Below are positions 17,445-25,343 of a DNA stretch of 64,000 nucleotides, piece by piece. The notes below the pieces were generated by a model that was given only the letters and a program-made list of their open reading frames with translations, had not been told where the DNA came from and searched no databases. This stretch comes from Brevundimonas diminuta 470-4 (GTDB lineage Bacteria > Pseudomonadota > Alphaproteobacteria > Caulobacterales > Caulobacteraceae): positions 111,027 through 175,026 of the forward strand of contig KB291761.1 of the NCBI GenBank assembly GCA_000318405.1, written 5' to 3'. Position 1 is the first letter of the stretch; every line of letters begins with the position of its first letter. A program made the translations under genes and the position numbers.

Positions 17445-17936
17445 ATGCAAAGACTGATCCTGATGCGTCACGCCAAGGCCGAAGCCTCGGCGCCCGGCGG
17501 CGACGTGGACCGCGCCCTGAGCGAACGGGGTCTGCGCGACGCCGCCGCCATGGGCCGCGCCCTGGCCGAGCGGGGCCTGAAGCCGGACATGGCCCTGGTG
17601 TCCGGCGCCCGCCGCACGCGCCAGACCTGGGATCAGGTCAGCGATCATTTCGGCGACGTCGAACTGCGCGTGTCCGACAGCCTCTACAACGCCTCGGCCG
17701 ACACCCTGCGCCGCGCCGTCGAGGCGGCGGAGGACGAGGCGGGCTGCCTGCTTCTGATCGCCCATAACCCCGGCGTGCATCAGCTGGCGGTCGAATATCT
17801 GATCGAGAGCGCCGCCTCCCCGTCGGTGCTCGACAAGATGAGCGGCGGCTTCCCCACCGGGGCGGCGGCTGTCTTCACCGTCGATGTCGCCGGGCGCCCC
17901 TCCTATGAGGGCTGGCTGACCCCGGAGACCCTTTAA
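17445..17936 (+). CDS. SixA-type phosphohistidine phosphatase
   Basis: 163 residues. Histidine-phosphatase signature LMRHAKAE with catalytic His9, second His in LLIAHNPGVHQLA, and conserved Arg residues in SGARRTRQTW. Length and the RHAK variant fit SixA, which dephosphorylates phosphohistidine in HPt or NPr proteins. The target here cannot be inferred. It lies in a tight plus-strand run (10 bp after the methyltransferase gene, 4 bp before the DUF952 gene). Confidence 0.88.
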   Translation: MQRLILMRHAKAEASAPGGDVDRALSERGLRDAAAMGRALAERGLKPDMALVSGARRTRQTWDQVSDHFGDVELRVSDSLYNASADTLRRAVEAAEDEAGCLLLIAHNPGVHQLAVEYLIESAASPSVLDKMSGGFPTGAAAVFTVDVAGRPSYEGWLTPETL

Positions 17937-17940
17937 GGCC

Positions 17941-18294
17941 ATGACCGACCTGCCCGACGTCGCCTTCAAGATCCTGAGCCGCGCCGACTGGCGCGCGACC
18001 CTGGCCGAGGGCCGCTATGACGGTTCGGCCGTGGACATAGCCGACGGCTACATCCATCTGTCGGCCGCCGATCAGCTGGAGGCCACGGCCGCCAAGCACT
18101 ACGCCGGTCAGGCCGAGCTGATGCTGGTCGAGGTCGATCTGACGGCTCTGGGCGACGCCCTGATCTGGGAGCCGTCGCGCGGCGGCGCCCTGTTCCCCCA
18201 CATCTACGGCCCCCTGCCCGTCGCGGCGACGCGCGGCGCGCGCCCCCTGTCGGTGACGGCCGACGGCCGCATGATCGTCGAAGAGACCGCCTGA
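17941..18294 (+). CDS. DUF952 family protein
   Basis: 117 residues. It carries the DUF952 pattern: FKILSRADWRATL, then the conserved YIHLSAADQLEATAAKHY and FPHIYGPLPV near the C-terminus. The family has a glutathione-S-transferase-like or ADP-ribosyltransferase-like small fold; the role is not known. It directly precedes pyrD (2-bp gap), so the two are probably co-transcribed. Confidence 0.88.
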   Translation: MTDLPDVAFKILSRADWRATLAEGRYDGSAVDIADGYIHLSAADQLEATAAKHYAGQAELMLVEVDLTALGDALIWEPSRGGALFPHIYGPLPVAATRGARPLSVTADGRMIVEETA

Positions 18295-18296
18295 CC

Positions 18297-19334
18297 ATGA
18301 GCCTGACCGACCTCGGCGCCATCCTGCTGCGCCAACTCGACCCGGAAGCCGCGCACCGTCTGGCCATCCGCGCCCTGCAGCTGACGCCCCTGCCCGCGCC
18401 CGGCGCCGACGACCCGATCCTCAAGACCACGATCGCCGGGCTGCAGATGTCCAATCCCGTCGGTCTGGCCGCCGGTCTGGACAAGAACGGCGAGGCGCTG
18501 GAAGGCCTGTCGCGGCTGGGCTTCGGCGCGGTGGAATGCGGCTCGGTCACGCCGCGCGCGCAAGCGGGCAACCCGAAACCGCGCCTGTTCCGCCTGTCGG
18601 AAGACCGGGCGATCATCAACCGCATGGGCTTCAACAACGAGGGGCTGGAGCCGTTCGCCGCCCGTCTGGCCCGGCGCCCGACCCGCACCGCCATCGGCGC
18701 CAACCTGGGCGCCAACAAGGATACCGAGGACAAGGCCGCCGACTATGTCTCGGGGCTGAAGCGGCTGGCGGGACTGGCCGACTATTTCACCATCAACATC
18801 TCCTCGCCCAACACGCCGGGGCTGCGCGCGCTTCAGGGGCGCGAGGCGCTGGACGACCTGCTGGGCCGCATCAACGAGGCCCGCCCCGCCGACGGCGCGC
18901 CGGTCTTCCTGAAGATCGCGCCGGACCTGATCGGCGAAGAGATCGGCATGATCGTCGAAGCCTCCATCGCCCACCGCATCGACGCCCTGATCGTATCCAA
19001 CACCACGCTGGAGCGGCCCGCCTCCCTGCGCTCCGCCTTCGCAGGAGAGAGCGGCGGCCTTTCGGGCGCCCCGCTGAAACCCTTCGCCCTGAAGGCGCTT
19101 GAGGCCGCGTCCGAAGCGGCGGGTGGTCGCCTCCCTCTGATCGCCGTGGGCGGGATCGCCAGCGGCGAGGACGCTTTCGCCCGCATTCGCGCAGGCGCCT
19201 CGGCGGTCCAGCTCTATTCGGCCCTGATCTATGAAGGGCCGGGCCTGATCGGCCGCATCAAGCGCGACCTGGCCGCCCGCCTGCGCGCCGAAGGCTTCTC
19301 CAGCATGGCCGAGGCGACCGCCGCCCGGCGTTGA
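18297..19334 (+). CDS. pyrD: Dihydroorotate dehydrogenase (quinone), class 2
   Basis: 345 residues. Oxidises dihydroorotate to orotate with FMN and passes electrons to quinone at the inner membrane (pyrimidine synthesis). Class 2 is shown by the N-terminal helical extension (residues 1-40) and by catalytic Ser in FTINISSPNTPGLR. FMN contacts are in GLAAGLDKNGEALEGL, GSVTPRAQ, ISNTTL-like VSNTTLERP, and IAVGGIASGEDA; GASAVQLYSALIYEGPGL is the C-terminal phosphate site. It shares an operon with DUF952. Confidence 0.95.
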   Translation: MSLTDLGAILLRQLDPEAAHRLAIRALQLTPLPAPGADDPILKTTIAGLQMSNPVGLAAGLDKNGEALEGLSRLGFGAVECGSVTPRAQAGNPKPRLFRLSEDRAIINRMGFNNEGLEPFAARLARRPTRTAIGANLGANKDTEDKAADYVSGLKRLAGLADYFTINISSPNTPGLRALQGREALDDLLGRINEARPADGAPVFLKIAPDLIGEEIGMIVEASIAHRIDALIVSNTTLERPASLRSAFAGESGGLSGAPLKPFALKALEAASEAAGGRLPLIAVGGIASGEDAFARIRAGASAVQLYSALIYEGPGLIGRIKRDLAARLRAEGFSSMAEATAARR

Positions 19335-19398
19335 CGGAGCATTAGCAACCCTCGGTCGATGATGAACCAATGGGCCAAGCGCCCGTTTGGAACGTCGT

Positions 19399-21306
19399 AT
19401 GTCCGACCCTATCGCCGACGCTCACATCGGGTGGGCGCCCGCCATTCGCCAACGTCGCAAGGCGACGATGCAGCGCCTTGTCACGGGCGGCGCGACGGCG
19501 CTTGTCTTCAGCCCCATTCTGGGACTGGCGCCCGCTATGGGGTGGTTGGCGATCTATGTCCTGATCCAGGGCGTCGAGGCCTGGCTGGCCGAGCCCGTGC
19601 TCCAGGGCCGCCAGGAGACGCCAAAGGGATGGCGCGGACCGGCGATGGACGCCGTGCTGGCGCTGAACGCCGGCTGGCTCGGATTTCTTTCGGCGCCCCT
19701 GTGGCTGATCGGCGGCCCGATGGGTGGTTTCGCCGCCTCCATCCTGCTTTCGGCCGGCGCCATCAACTCCGTGATCATGTCGGCCGGCAACATGCGGGTC
19801 TTCAGCTTCACCGTGCTGCCCCAGCTCGTCTTCATGGCCCTGACGCCCATGTTCATGGCCTTGTGGGGGGCCGAGCGGTCCCTGATCATAGCGGTGGCGA
19901 TCGGCGTCTTCTGTTACGCCCTATTCTGCTTCAACACGCGCGCGCGTCTGCGCAACGCCATGCTGGCCGAACGCCACGCCCTGGCCGAAGCTGAGCGGGA
20001 GCGTCGCCAGGTCGAGACCGCCATGACCGAGCGCAGCGCCTTCATGACCGCCGTCGGCCATGACCTGCGCACGCCCATCAGCGCCATCCTGACCGGCGCG
20101 GACTATCTGCGCGCCGCCGCGCCTTCGAGCGCAGCGCGACAGCACATCGCCCTGATCGAGGACGCCGGGCTGATGATGAAGGCCCTTCTGGACGACCTGC
20201 TCGATCACGCACGGCTGAACGCAGGCCGTATGCACGTCGAGAGCAATGAGTTCGACCTGCGCCTGATGCTGGCCCAGACCGCAAGGCTGTGGCAGGGCCA
20301 GGCCCGCGCCCAGGGTCTGCGGTTGCGGCTCGAAGGCGCGGGCCAGACGCCCCGCTGGGTGCGCGGCGACGTCATGCGCCTGCGTCAGGTGCTGAACAAT
20401 CTGATCTCCAACGCCATGAAGTTCACCGAGGCCGGGACGGTGACGCTGAAGGTCCGCAGCTGGATGGACGACGAGGGCGCCTACGCCCTGCTGATCGACG
20501 TCGCCGATACGGGGCGCGGCATGAGCCCCGACCAGCTCCAACGTCTTTTCAGGCCCTTCGACCAGACCACGGACGGCGTCGCCGCCCGCTTCGGCGGCTC
20601 CGGCCTCGGACTGGCGATCAGCCGCGACCTGATCGAACTGATGGGCGGGCGCCTGACGGTGCGCAGCGAACCCGGCTGCGGCTCTCAGTTCACCGTGGCC
20701 CTGAGCCTGCCTCAGGGACGGCGCGATGGGGACGCCGACGACATCCGCGACGAGGCGATCACCCCGCTGGCCGCTTCCGCCCGCCTTGACCCGCTCGCGC
20801 CGCCGCCGGACATCGCATATGCCGCCCCGCCTTCGCCGCCCCTGCCTTCCCCGCCTGCGTTCGAGAACGTCGCGCCTGATGACGACGCGGCCGACGCCCG
20901 GCCTCTGCGCGTCCTGGTCGTCGACGATCACGCCATCAACCGACGCGCCATCCAGCTGATCCTGCAGGCCTTCGACTGCGAGATCGTCATGGCCGAAAAT
21001 GGTCTGGCCGCGCTTCAGGCCTGCGAGGGCCAGGTCTTCGACGTCGTTTTCATGGATGTGCGGATGCCCGAACTGGACGGTCGCGAGACCACGCGGCGTC
21101 TGCGCAAGGGCGGCGGCCCGAACGCCCGCGTGCCCGTCATCGCCGTGACCGCCGACACCGAGCCGGAAGACATGAGCGCCTGCCTGGCCGTCGGCATGAA
21201 CGCCTTCGTATCCAAGCCCCTGACCCCGGCGGCCCTGCTGGACGCCCTGTCCCGCACGCTGGACGCCGCGGCCGAAAGCGAAGCAGACGCGGAAGCCGCC
21301 GCCTAG
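19399..21306 (+). CDS. Membrane hybrid histidine kinase with C-terminal receiver
   Basis: 635 residues. The N-terminal ~180 residues contain about five hydrophobic segments with no large periplasmic domain. A coiled coil (AERHALAEAERERRQ) leads to the HisKA dimerisation domain with His in AVGHDLRTPISAI. HATPase boxes follow: NLISNAMKF (N), DTGRGMS (G1), FGGSGLGLAIS (G2). After a Pro-rich linker (about 450-505) a receiver domain carries DD in VLVVDDHAIN, phospho-Asp in FMDVRMPELDG and Lys in SKPLTPA. The start ATG 19399 is preferred to TTG 19387. The cognate partner is not in the window. It is convergent with vsr, sharing a CTAG at the stops. Confidence 0.88.
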   Translation: MSDPIADAHIGWAPAIRQRRKATMQRLVTGGATALVFSPILGLAPAMGWLAIYVLIQGVEAWLAEPVLQGRQETPKGWRGPAMDAVLALNAGWLGFLSAPLWLIGGPMGGFAASILLSAGAINSVIMSAGNMRVFSFTVLPQLVFMALTPMFMALWGAERSLIIAVAIGVFCYALFCFNTRARLRNAMLAERHALAEAERERRQVETAMTERSAFMTAVGHDLRTPISAILTGADYLRAAAPSSAARQHIALIEDAGLMMKALLDDLLDHARLNAGRMHVESNEFDLRLMLAQTARLWQGQARAQGLRLRLEGAGQTPRWVRGDVMRLRQVLNNLISNAMKFTEAGTVTLKVRSWMDDEGAYALLIDVADTGRGMSPDQLQRLFRPFDQTTDGVAARFGGSGLGLAISRDLIELMGGRLTVRSEPGCGSQFTVALSLPQGRRDGDADDIRDEAITPLAASARLDPLAPPPDIAYAAPPSPPLPSPPAFENVAPDDDAADARPLRVLVVDDHAINRRAIQLILQAFDCEIVMAENGLAALQACEGQVFDVVFMDVRMPELDGRETTRRLRKGGGPNARVPVIAVTADTEPEDMSACLAVGMNAFVSKPLTPAALLDALSRTLDAAAESEADAEAAA

Positions 21307-21719
21307 GCTGTTTCCGGGCGCAGGGCCGCGATCAAACGCTCTTCCCAGCCCGGCTGTCTGAGGTCGCATTCCCACAGGGTCAGGACACGCCAGCCCGCCG
21401 CCGTCAGTTCGTCGGCCACGCGGGCGTCGCGGGCGCGGTTGCGGTCGATCTTGGCGATCCAGTAATCAGCGTTGCCCTTGGGCTGGCGGGCGCCGCGCGG
21501 GCAGTCGTGGCCGTGCCAGAAACAGCCGTGGACGAAGACGACCGTCCTGCGCCCCTTCATCACCAGATCCGGCCGCCCCGGCAGGCCGCAGCCGTCGAGG
21601 CGATAGCCGATCCCGGCGGCCCGCAAGGCGCGGCGGACCTTCATCTCCGGGCCGGTGTCGCGGCCCTTCACGCGCCGCATGACGGCGCTGCGTTGTTCGG
21701 GCGTGAAGACGTCGCCCAC
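21303..21719 (-). CDS. vsr: Very short patch repair endonuclease
   Basis: 138 residues from GTG 21719. Vsr nicks 5' of T in T:G mismatches produced by deamination of 5-methylcytosine. Motifs match: RSAVMRRVKGRDTGPE, LPGRPDLV (catalytic Asp), VVFVHGCFWHGHDC and LTLWECDL. E. coli Vsr is 156 residues and works with Dcm; no cytosine-C5 methyltransferase gene is in the window, so it is an orphan here. Its stop overlaps the stop of the hybrid kinase gene on the other strand. Confidence 0.92.
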   Translation of the reverse strand: MGDVFTPEQRSAVMRRVKGRDTGPEMKVRRALRAAGIGYRLDGCGLPGRPDLVMKGRRTVVFVHGCFWHGHDCPRGARQPKGNADYWIAKIDRNRARDARVADELTAAGWRVLTLWECDLRQPGWEERLIAALRPETA

Positions 21720-21770
21720 CGCCTCAGCTCCGCGCGCAGCGGGCCGGCCGGCGGCGGGCGACGCCGGGGA

Positions 21771-22259
21771 TCACAGCTGGGCCAGAAGGTGCTCGGCCGA
21801 GGACACCTTGAACTCGCCGCCCTGCTCGATGTTCAGCTGATCGACCACGCCGTCCTTGACCAGCATGGAGTAACGCTGCGAGCGCTCGCCCATGCCGAAG
21901 CCCTTGGCGTCCAGCGTCAGGCCGACCGCGCGGGTGAAGTCGCCGTTGCCGTCGGCCAGCATGACGATGTCGTCGGCGCCGTTCAGATCATTGGCCTGGG
22001 CCCAGGCGCCCATGACGAAGGCGTCGTTGACCGAGACGCAGGCCACGGTGTCCACGCCCTTGGCCGCAAGGTCGGCGCGGTGGTCGACATAGCCCGGCAG
22101 GTGGCGCGCCGAGCAGGTCGGGGTGAAGGCGCCCGGCACGGCGAACAGGGCGACGGTCTTGCCGCCGAACAGCTCGGCCGTCGTCACGGGCTTGGGGCCC
22201 TCGGCCGTCATGGTGGTCAGGGTCGCCTCGGGAATGCGGTCGCCGATCGAAAGGGTCAT
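21771..22259 (-). CDS. Peroxiredoxin, Prx5/AhpE-like (AhpC/TSA fold)
   Basis: 162 residues. Reduces peroxides through the peroxidatic Cys49 in PGAFTPTCSARHLPGY, the Prx5 subgroup motif. VNDAFVMGAWAQ and MLADGNGDFTRAVGL are also typical of that group. The resolving Cys is probably in VACVSVND, or a glutaredoxin/glutathione partner is used. It is cytosolic; about 50 bp separates it from vsr and it is divergent from yqgE. A redox regulator site was not recognised. Confidence 0.93.
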   Translation of the reverse strand: MTLSIGDRIPEATLTTMTAEGPKPVTTAELFGGKTVALFAVPGAFTPTCSARHLPGYVDHRADLAAKGVDTVACVSVNDAFVMGAWAQANDLNGADDIVMLADGNGDFTRAVGLTLDAKGFGMGERSQRYSMLVKDGVVDQLNIEQGGEFKVSSAEHLLAQL

Positions 22260-22392
22260 GTCGGGGTCTCCGGATGTCGGCCCGGCCGATCCGGAGCGCG
22301 ATGAGGTTCAGATAGAGAGCCCCGGCCCGAACGCCAAGCGCCGAGGCGCCGACCGTCTTGCGCCCGAAGGCCCGCGACCCGATGATAGGGGG

Positions 22393-22974
22393 ATGAAGAC
22401 CTCCTCCTCCCCGGCGGCCTCCTCCCTGACCGGACGTCTGCTGGTCGCCATGCCCGGTATCGACGACGACCGCTTCCGGCACGCCGTCATCCTGATCTGC
22501 GCCCACGACGAGGACCACGCCCTGGGCGTGCGGCTGGACCAGCCGGCGCCCGGCGTCTCCCTGGCCGATGTGCTGGAAACGCTGGATACGCCGACCGACG
22601 ACCGGGTGCGCGGGCGCCATGTCCTGATCGGCGGCCCGGTCGAGCGCGAGCGCGGCTTCGTCCTGCACACCGACGACTGGCTCAGCGACGACACCAGCCT
22701 CAGCTTCGGCGAGGGGCTGGCCCTGACCGGCACCCGCGACGCCCTCACCGCCATGGCCGACGCCGAAGGCCCGCGCCGGTCGATCCTGCTGCTGGGCTAT
22801 GCGGGCTGGGGCGAGGGTCAGTTGGAGGAAGAGCTGAACGAGAACGTCTGGCTGACCGCCGAGGCCGACGACGCCCTGATCTTCGACACCGACTACGACA
22901 CCAAATGGAGCCGCGCCCTGGCGGGCCTCGGCGTCGACGCCGCCCGCCTGTCCAGCCAGAGCGGCCGGGCCTGA
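22393..22974 (+). CDS. YqgE/AlgH family protein
   Basis: 193 residues from ATG 22393 with AGGGGG just upstream; the longer frame is an artefact. The UPF0301/DUF179 pattern is clear: LTGRLLVAMPGIDDDRF, AVILICAHDEDHALG, VLIGGPVERERGFVLH and LLLGYAGWGEGQLEEEL. The function of the family is not defined; it often sits near redox genes, as here beside a peroxiredoxin on the other strand. An imperfect hairpin followed by TTTTT ends the gene. Confidence 0.9.
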   Translation: MKTSSSPAASSLTGRLLVAMPGIDDDRFRHAVILICAHDEDHALGVRLDQPAPGVSLADVLETLDTPTDDRVRGRHVLIGGPVERERGFVLHTDDWLSDDTSLSFGEGLALTGTRDALTAMADAEGPRRSILLLGYAGWGEGQLEEELNENVWLTAEADDALIFDTDYDTKWSRALAGLGVDAARLSSQSGRA

Positions 22975-22979
22975 ACGGT

Positions 22980-23005
22980 CCCTCCCCCGCCGGGAGAGGG
23001 TTTTT
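22980..23005 (+). terminator. Intrinsic terminator after yqgE-family gene
   Basis: CCCTCCC and GGGAGAGGG form an imperfect stem over a short CCGCC loop, followed by TTTTT at 23001-23005. It may be derived from the dispersed CCCTC-type repeat also seen near 51.2 and 56.3 kb. Confidence 0.55.
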
Positions 23006-23006
23006 C

Positions 23007-24674
23007 CTAGGCCGAGCGTCCCTTGATCGGAGCGACGCCGTCGGCGAGGGACTCGTTCAGATAGACCTCGGCCTCCTGCGCCGGCAGGGCGGGCGCATAG
23101 CCGAACCCCTGGCCGTAGTGGCAGCCGTCAGCCAGCAGCAGTTGCGCCAGGCCGGCGTTCTCGACCCCCTCGGCCACGACTTCCAGCGCCAGATCGCGGC
23201 CCAGGTTGACGACCGATTTGACGATCTTGGCCGAGCCCTCGTCCTTGTCCATCGTCAGCACGAAGTAGCGGTCGATCTTCAGGGTGTCGAACGGCAGTTT
23301 GGCCAGGTAGGATAGCGACGAGAAGCCCGTACCGAAATCGTCCAGCGCCAGGCTGGCCCCGGCTTCGCGCAGCGCCTTCAGCACCTCGGCGGCGCGGGCG
23401 GTGTCGCGCATGATGTCGCCCTCGGTGACCTCCAGCTTCAGGGCGCCGCGCGGCAGGCCCGTCTCCTTGATGATGCGGGCGACGTCCTCGACCAGATGGG
23501 GGCGCTCGATCTCGCCGACCGACAGGTTGACGCTGCAGAACAGCCGCCCGGCGTTCGGATGGCGGGTCAGCCACTCGTCCAGCTGTCGCGCCGCCTGGGT
23601 CATCATCAGCAGGCCCAGTTCGTTCATCAGGCCCATTTCGTCGGCCAGGGTCAGGAACTCGTCCGGCGGGACCAGACCGCGCCGGGGGTGGCGCCAGCGC
23701 GCCAGCGCCTCGAACCCGGCGACCGCGCCGGTGTTCAGATTCACGATGGGCTGGAAGAAGGGCTCGATCTCGCCGCGCACGAAGGCGTTGCGCAGGTCCG
23801 CCTCCAGCGCCAGACGCGACAGGCTGTCGCTTTCCAGCGCCCGGCCATAGGCGGCGGCGCCGCCGCGCCCGGCCGTCTTGGCCTGTTCGACCGCCAGTTC
23901 GGCGCGGCGCAGAAGTTCGGCCGGGTCTGGGGCGTCCGGGCCGCCCTCGGCCGTCACCGCGCCGATGGAGACGGTGGGGTAGATGTCGAAACCGGCCATG
24001 CGCAGCGGCTGCTCCAGCGCCTCGCGCATCCGTTCGCCGCCGCCGGTTCCCCCGCGCTTCACCAGAACGGCGAACTCGTCCTCGCCGATCCGGGCGGGCG
24101 AGCAGTCCTCGGAAAAGGCCGCCGACAGACGCGACCCCAGCGCCGACAGCACCAGATCGGCCCGCTCATGCCCCAGGGCTTCGTTCAGGCGGCGCAGGCG
24201 GTCCAGGTCGCCGACCACCACCTCATAGTCCCCCGGCTGCGCCAGGGTTTCCGCCACGCGAACCAGAAAGGTGCGCCGATCCAGCAGGCCGGTCAGCGTA
24301 TCCCGGTCGGCGCCTGCGAACTTGGTTTCCAGGGCGACGATGCCCGCCGCGCGCAGACCATCCTCCAGCCAGACGCCGCGCCACAGGCAGGTCTCGCACC
24401 CGCGCATCCGCAGGCGCACGGCGATCTCGGTCCCTTCGGCCTGCGGCTTCAGCAAACGGTCGGCGAGGGCCCGGTCCTGCGGCATGGTCAGGGCGGTGAA
24501 GGCCGCGCCCGAACACTGCGGCGCCAGCGGCCCCAGCCCCAGCGGCCGCGTGGCCCCGGTGAAGCGGATCTGATCCTCGGCCGGCGTCCATATCCACAGG
24601 GCGGCGTCCGCCGCCGCCAGGGCTTCGATGGCCGTGGTGGGATCCCACGTCAACGCTCTGGATCTTGCACTCAA
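23007..24674 (-). CDS. pdeA: PAS-GGDEF(GEDEF)-EAL cyclic-di-GMP phosphodiesterase, PdeA-like
   Basis: 555 residues from TTG 24674 (TTG 24653 is the only nearby alternative). A PAS-like sensor (about 1-115) precedes a GGDEF domain whose active-site loop is RIGEDEFAVL, i.e. GEDEF, then an EAL domain with FEALARWRHP, the Mg-binding Glu of LEVTEGD and DDFGTGFSSLSYL. GEDEF plus intact EAL is the layout of Caulobacter PdeA, where the degenerate GGDEF binds GTP and activates hydrolysis of c-di-GMP. The C-terminus ends IKGRSA. The gene lies last in the ctaE-surf1-M16-GNAT run, 10 bp after the GNAT stop. The ortholog name is inferred from domain order and neighbourhood. Confidence 0.8.
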   Translation of the reverse strand: MSARSRALTWDPTTAIEALAAADAALWIWTPAEDQIRFTGATRPLGLGPLAPQCSGAAFTALTMPQDRALADRLLKPQAEGTEIAVRLRMRGCETCLWRGVWLEDGLRAAGIVALETKFAGADRDTLTGLLDRRTFLVRVAETLAQPGDYEVVVGDLDRLRRLNEALGHERADLVLSALGSRLSAAFSEDCSPARIGEDEFAVLVKRGGTGGGERMREALEQPLRMAGFDIYPTVSIGAVTAEGGPDAPDPAELLRRAELAVEQAKTAGRGGAAAYGRALESDSLSRLALEADLRNAFVRGEIEPFFQPIVNLNTGAVAGFEALARWRHPRRGLVPPDEFLTLADEMGLMNELGLLMMTQAARQLDEWLTRHPNAGRLFCSVNLSVGEIERPHLVEDVARIIKETGLPRGALKLEVTEGDIMRDTARAAEVLKALREAGASLALDDFGTGFSSLSYLAKLPFDTLKIDRYFVLTMDKDEGSAKIVKSVVNLGRDLALEVVAEGVENAGLAQLLLADGCHYGQGFGYAPALPAQEAEVYLNESLADGVAPIKGRSA

Positions 24675-24684
24675 AGCGTACCCG

Positions 24685-25287
24685 CTAAACTGGCTGAGGA
24701 AGGGTCGGCGCGAACTCGGTGTTCAGCACGCCGAACAGAAGATGATCTGCCCAGCGGCCGTTAATTTTCAAATAAGCCCGCGCCAGGCCCTCATTACGAA
24801 ATCCGGCCTTTTCCAGCACCCGGCGCGAGGGATAGTTGGTCGGCAGGCAGGCCGCCTCGACCCGGTGCAGCTTCAGCGGCCCGAAGGCGTAGGTCAGCAT
24901 GGCGCGCACGGCCCGCGTGCCGACCCCGCGCCCTGCGTGCGGCTGGCCCACCCAATAGCCCAGCGTCCCCGTCTCGGCGACGCCGCGCCGGATGTTGGAC
25001 AGGGTGACGGCGCCCAGCAGGGCCTCGTCCTCGCCATCGAAGATGAACAGGGGCCAGGCCGTGCCCAGCTCCATCTCGCGCGCATAGACGCCCAACCGAC
25101 GACGAAAGGCGGCGCGGGTCAGGTCGTCCTCGGGCCAGGCGGGCTCCCACGGCTGGAGATAGGCCCGCGACTCCTCGCGCAGGGACGCCCACGCCATATA
25201 GTCGGAAGGGCGCGGCGGGCGCAGCACGACCCCCTGCCCGTTCAGGACCGGTCCGGTCGCCTCGGCCATCCAGTCGAACAGGGCCAT
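24685..25287 (-). CDS. GNAT N-acetyltransferase, RimJ/RimL type
   Basis: 200 residues from ATG 25287; the longer frame lacks support. RimJ/RimL-type features: LRPPRPSDYMAWASLREESRA, YWVGQPHAGRGVGTRAVRAM (acetyl-CoA loop), then LHRVEAACLPTNYPSRRVLE and AGFRNEG. Substrates in this family are N-terminal Ala or Ser of ribosomal proteins, or small molecules; none can be assigned. It lies between the M16 peptidase and pdeA, the usual neighbourhood in Caulobacterales. A CtrA-like sequence falls inside its 3' part. Confidence 0.87.
   Translation of the reverse strand: MALFDWMAEATGPVLNGQGVVLRPPRPSDYMAWASLREESRAYLQPWEPAWPEDDLTRAAFRRRLGVYAREMELGTAWPLFIFDGEDEALLGAVTLSNIRRGVAETGTLGYWVGQPHAGRGVGTRAVRAMLTYAFGPLKLHRVEAACLPTNYPSRRVLEKAGFRNEGLARAYLKINGRWADHLLFGVLNTEFAPTLPQPV
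24761..24775 (-). promoter_or_regulatory. CtrA-like motif upstream of pdeA
   Basis: TTAATTTTCAAATAA fits TTAA-N7-TTAA with one mismatch (ATAA), in an otherwise GC-rich coding region about 90 bp upstream of the pdeA start. It is inside the GNAT gene, so it could be coincidental. Confidence 0.3.
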
Positions 25288-25343
25288 GAAATCAGGATAG
25301 CGCGTCGCGGCCCCGACGTCAGCCGTCGGTAACAAAGATGCGG

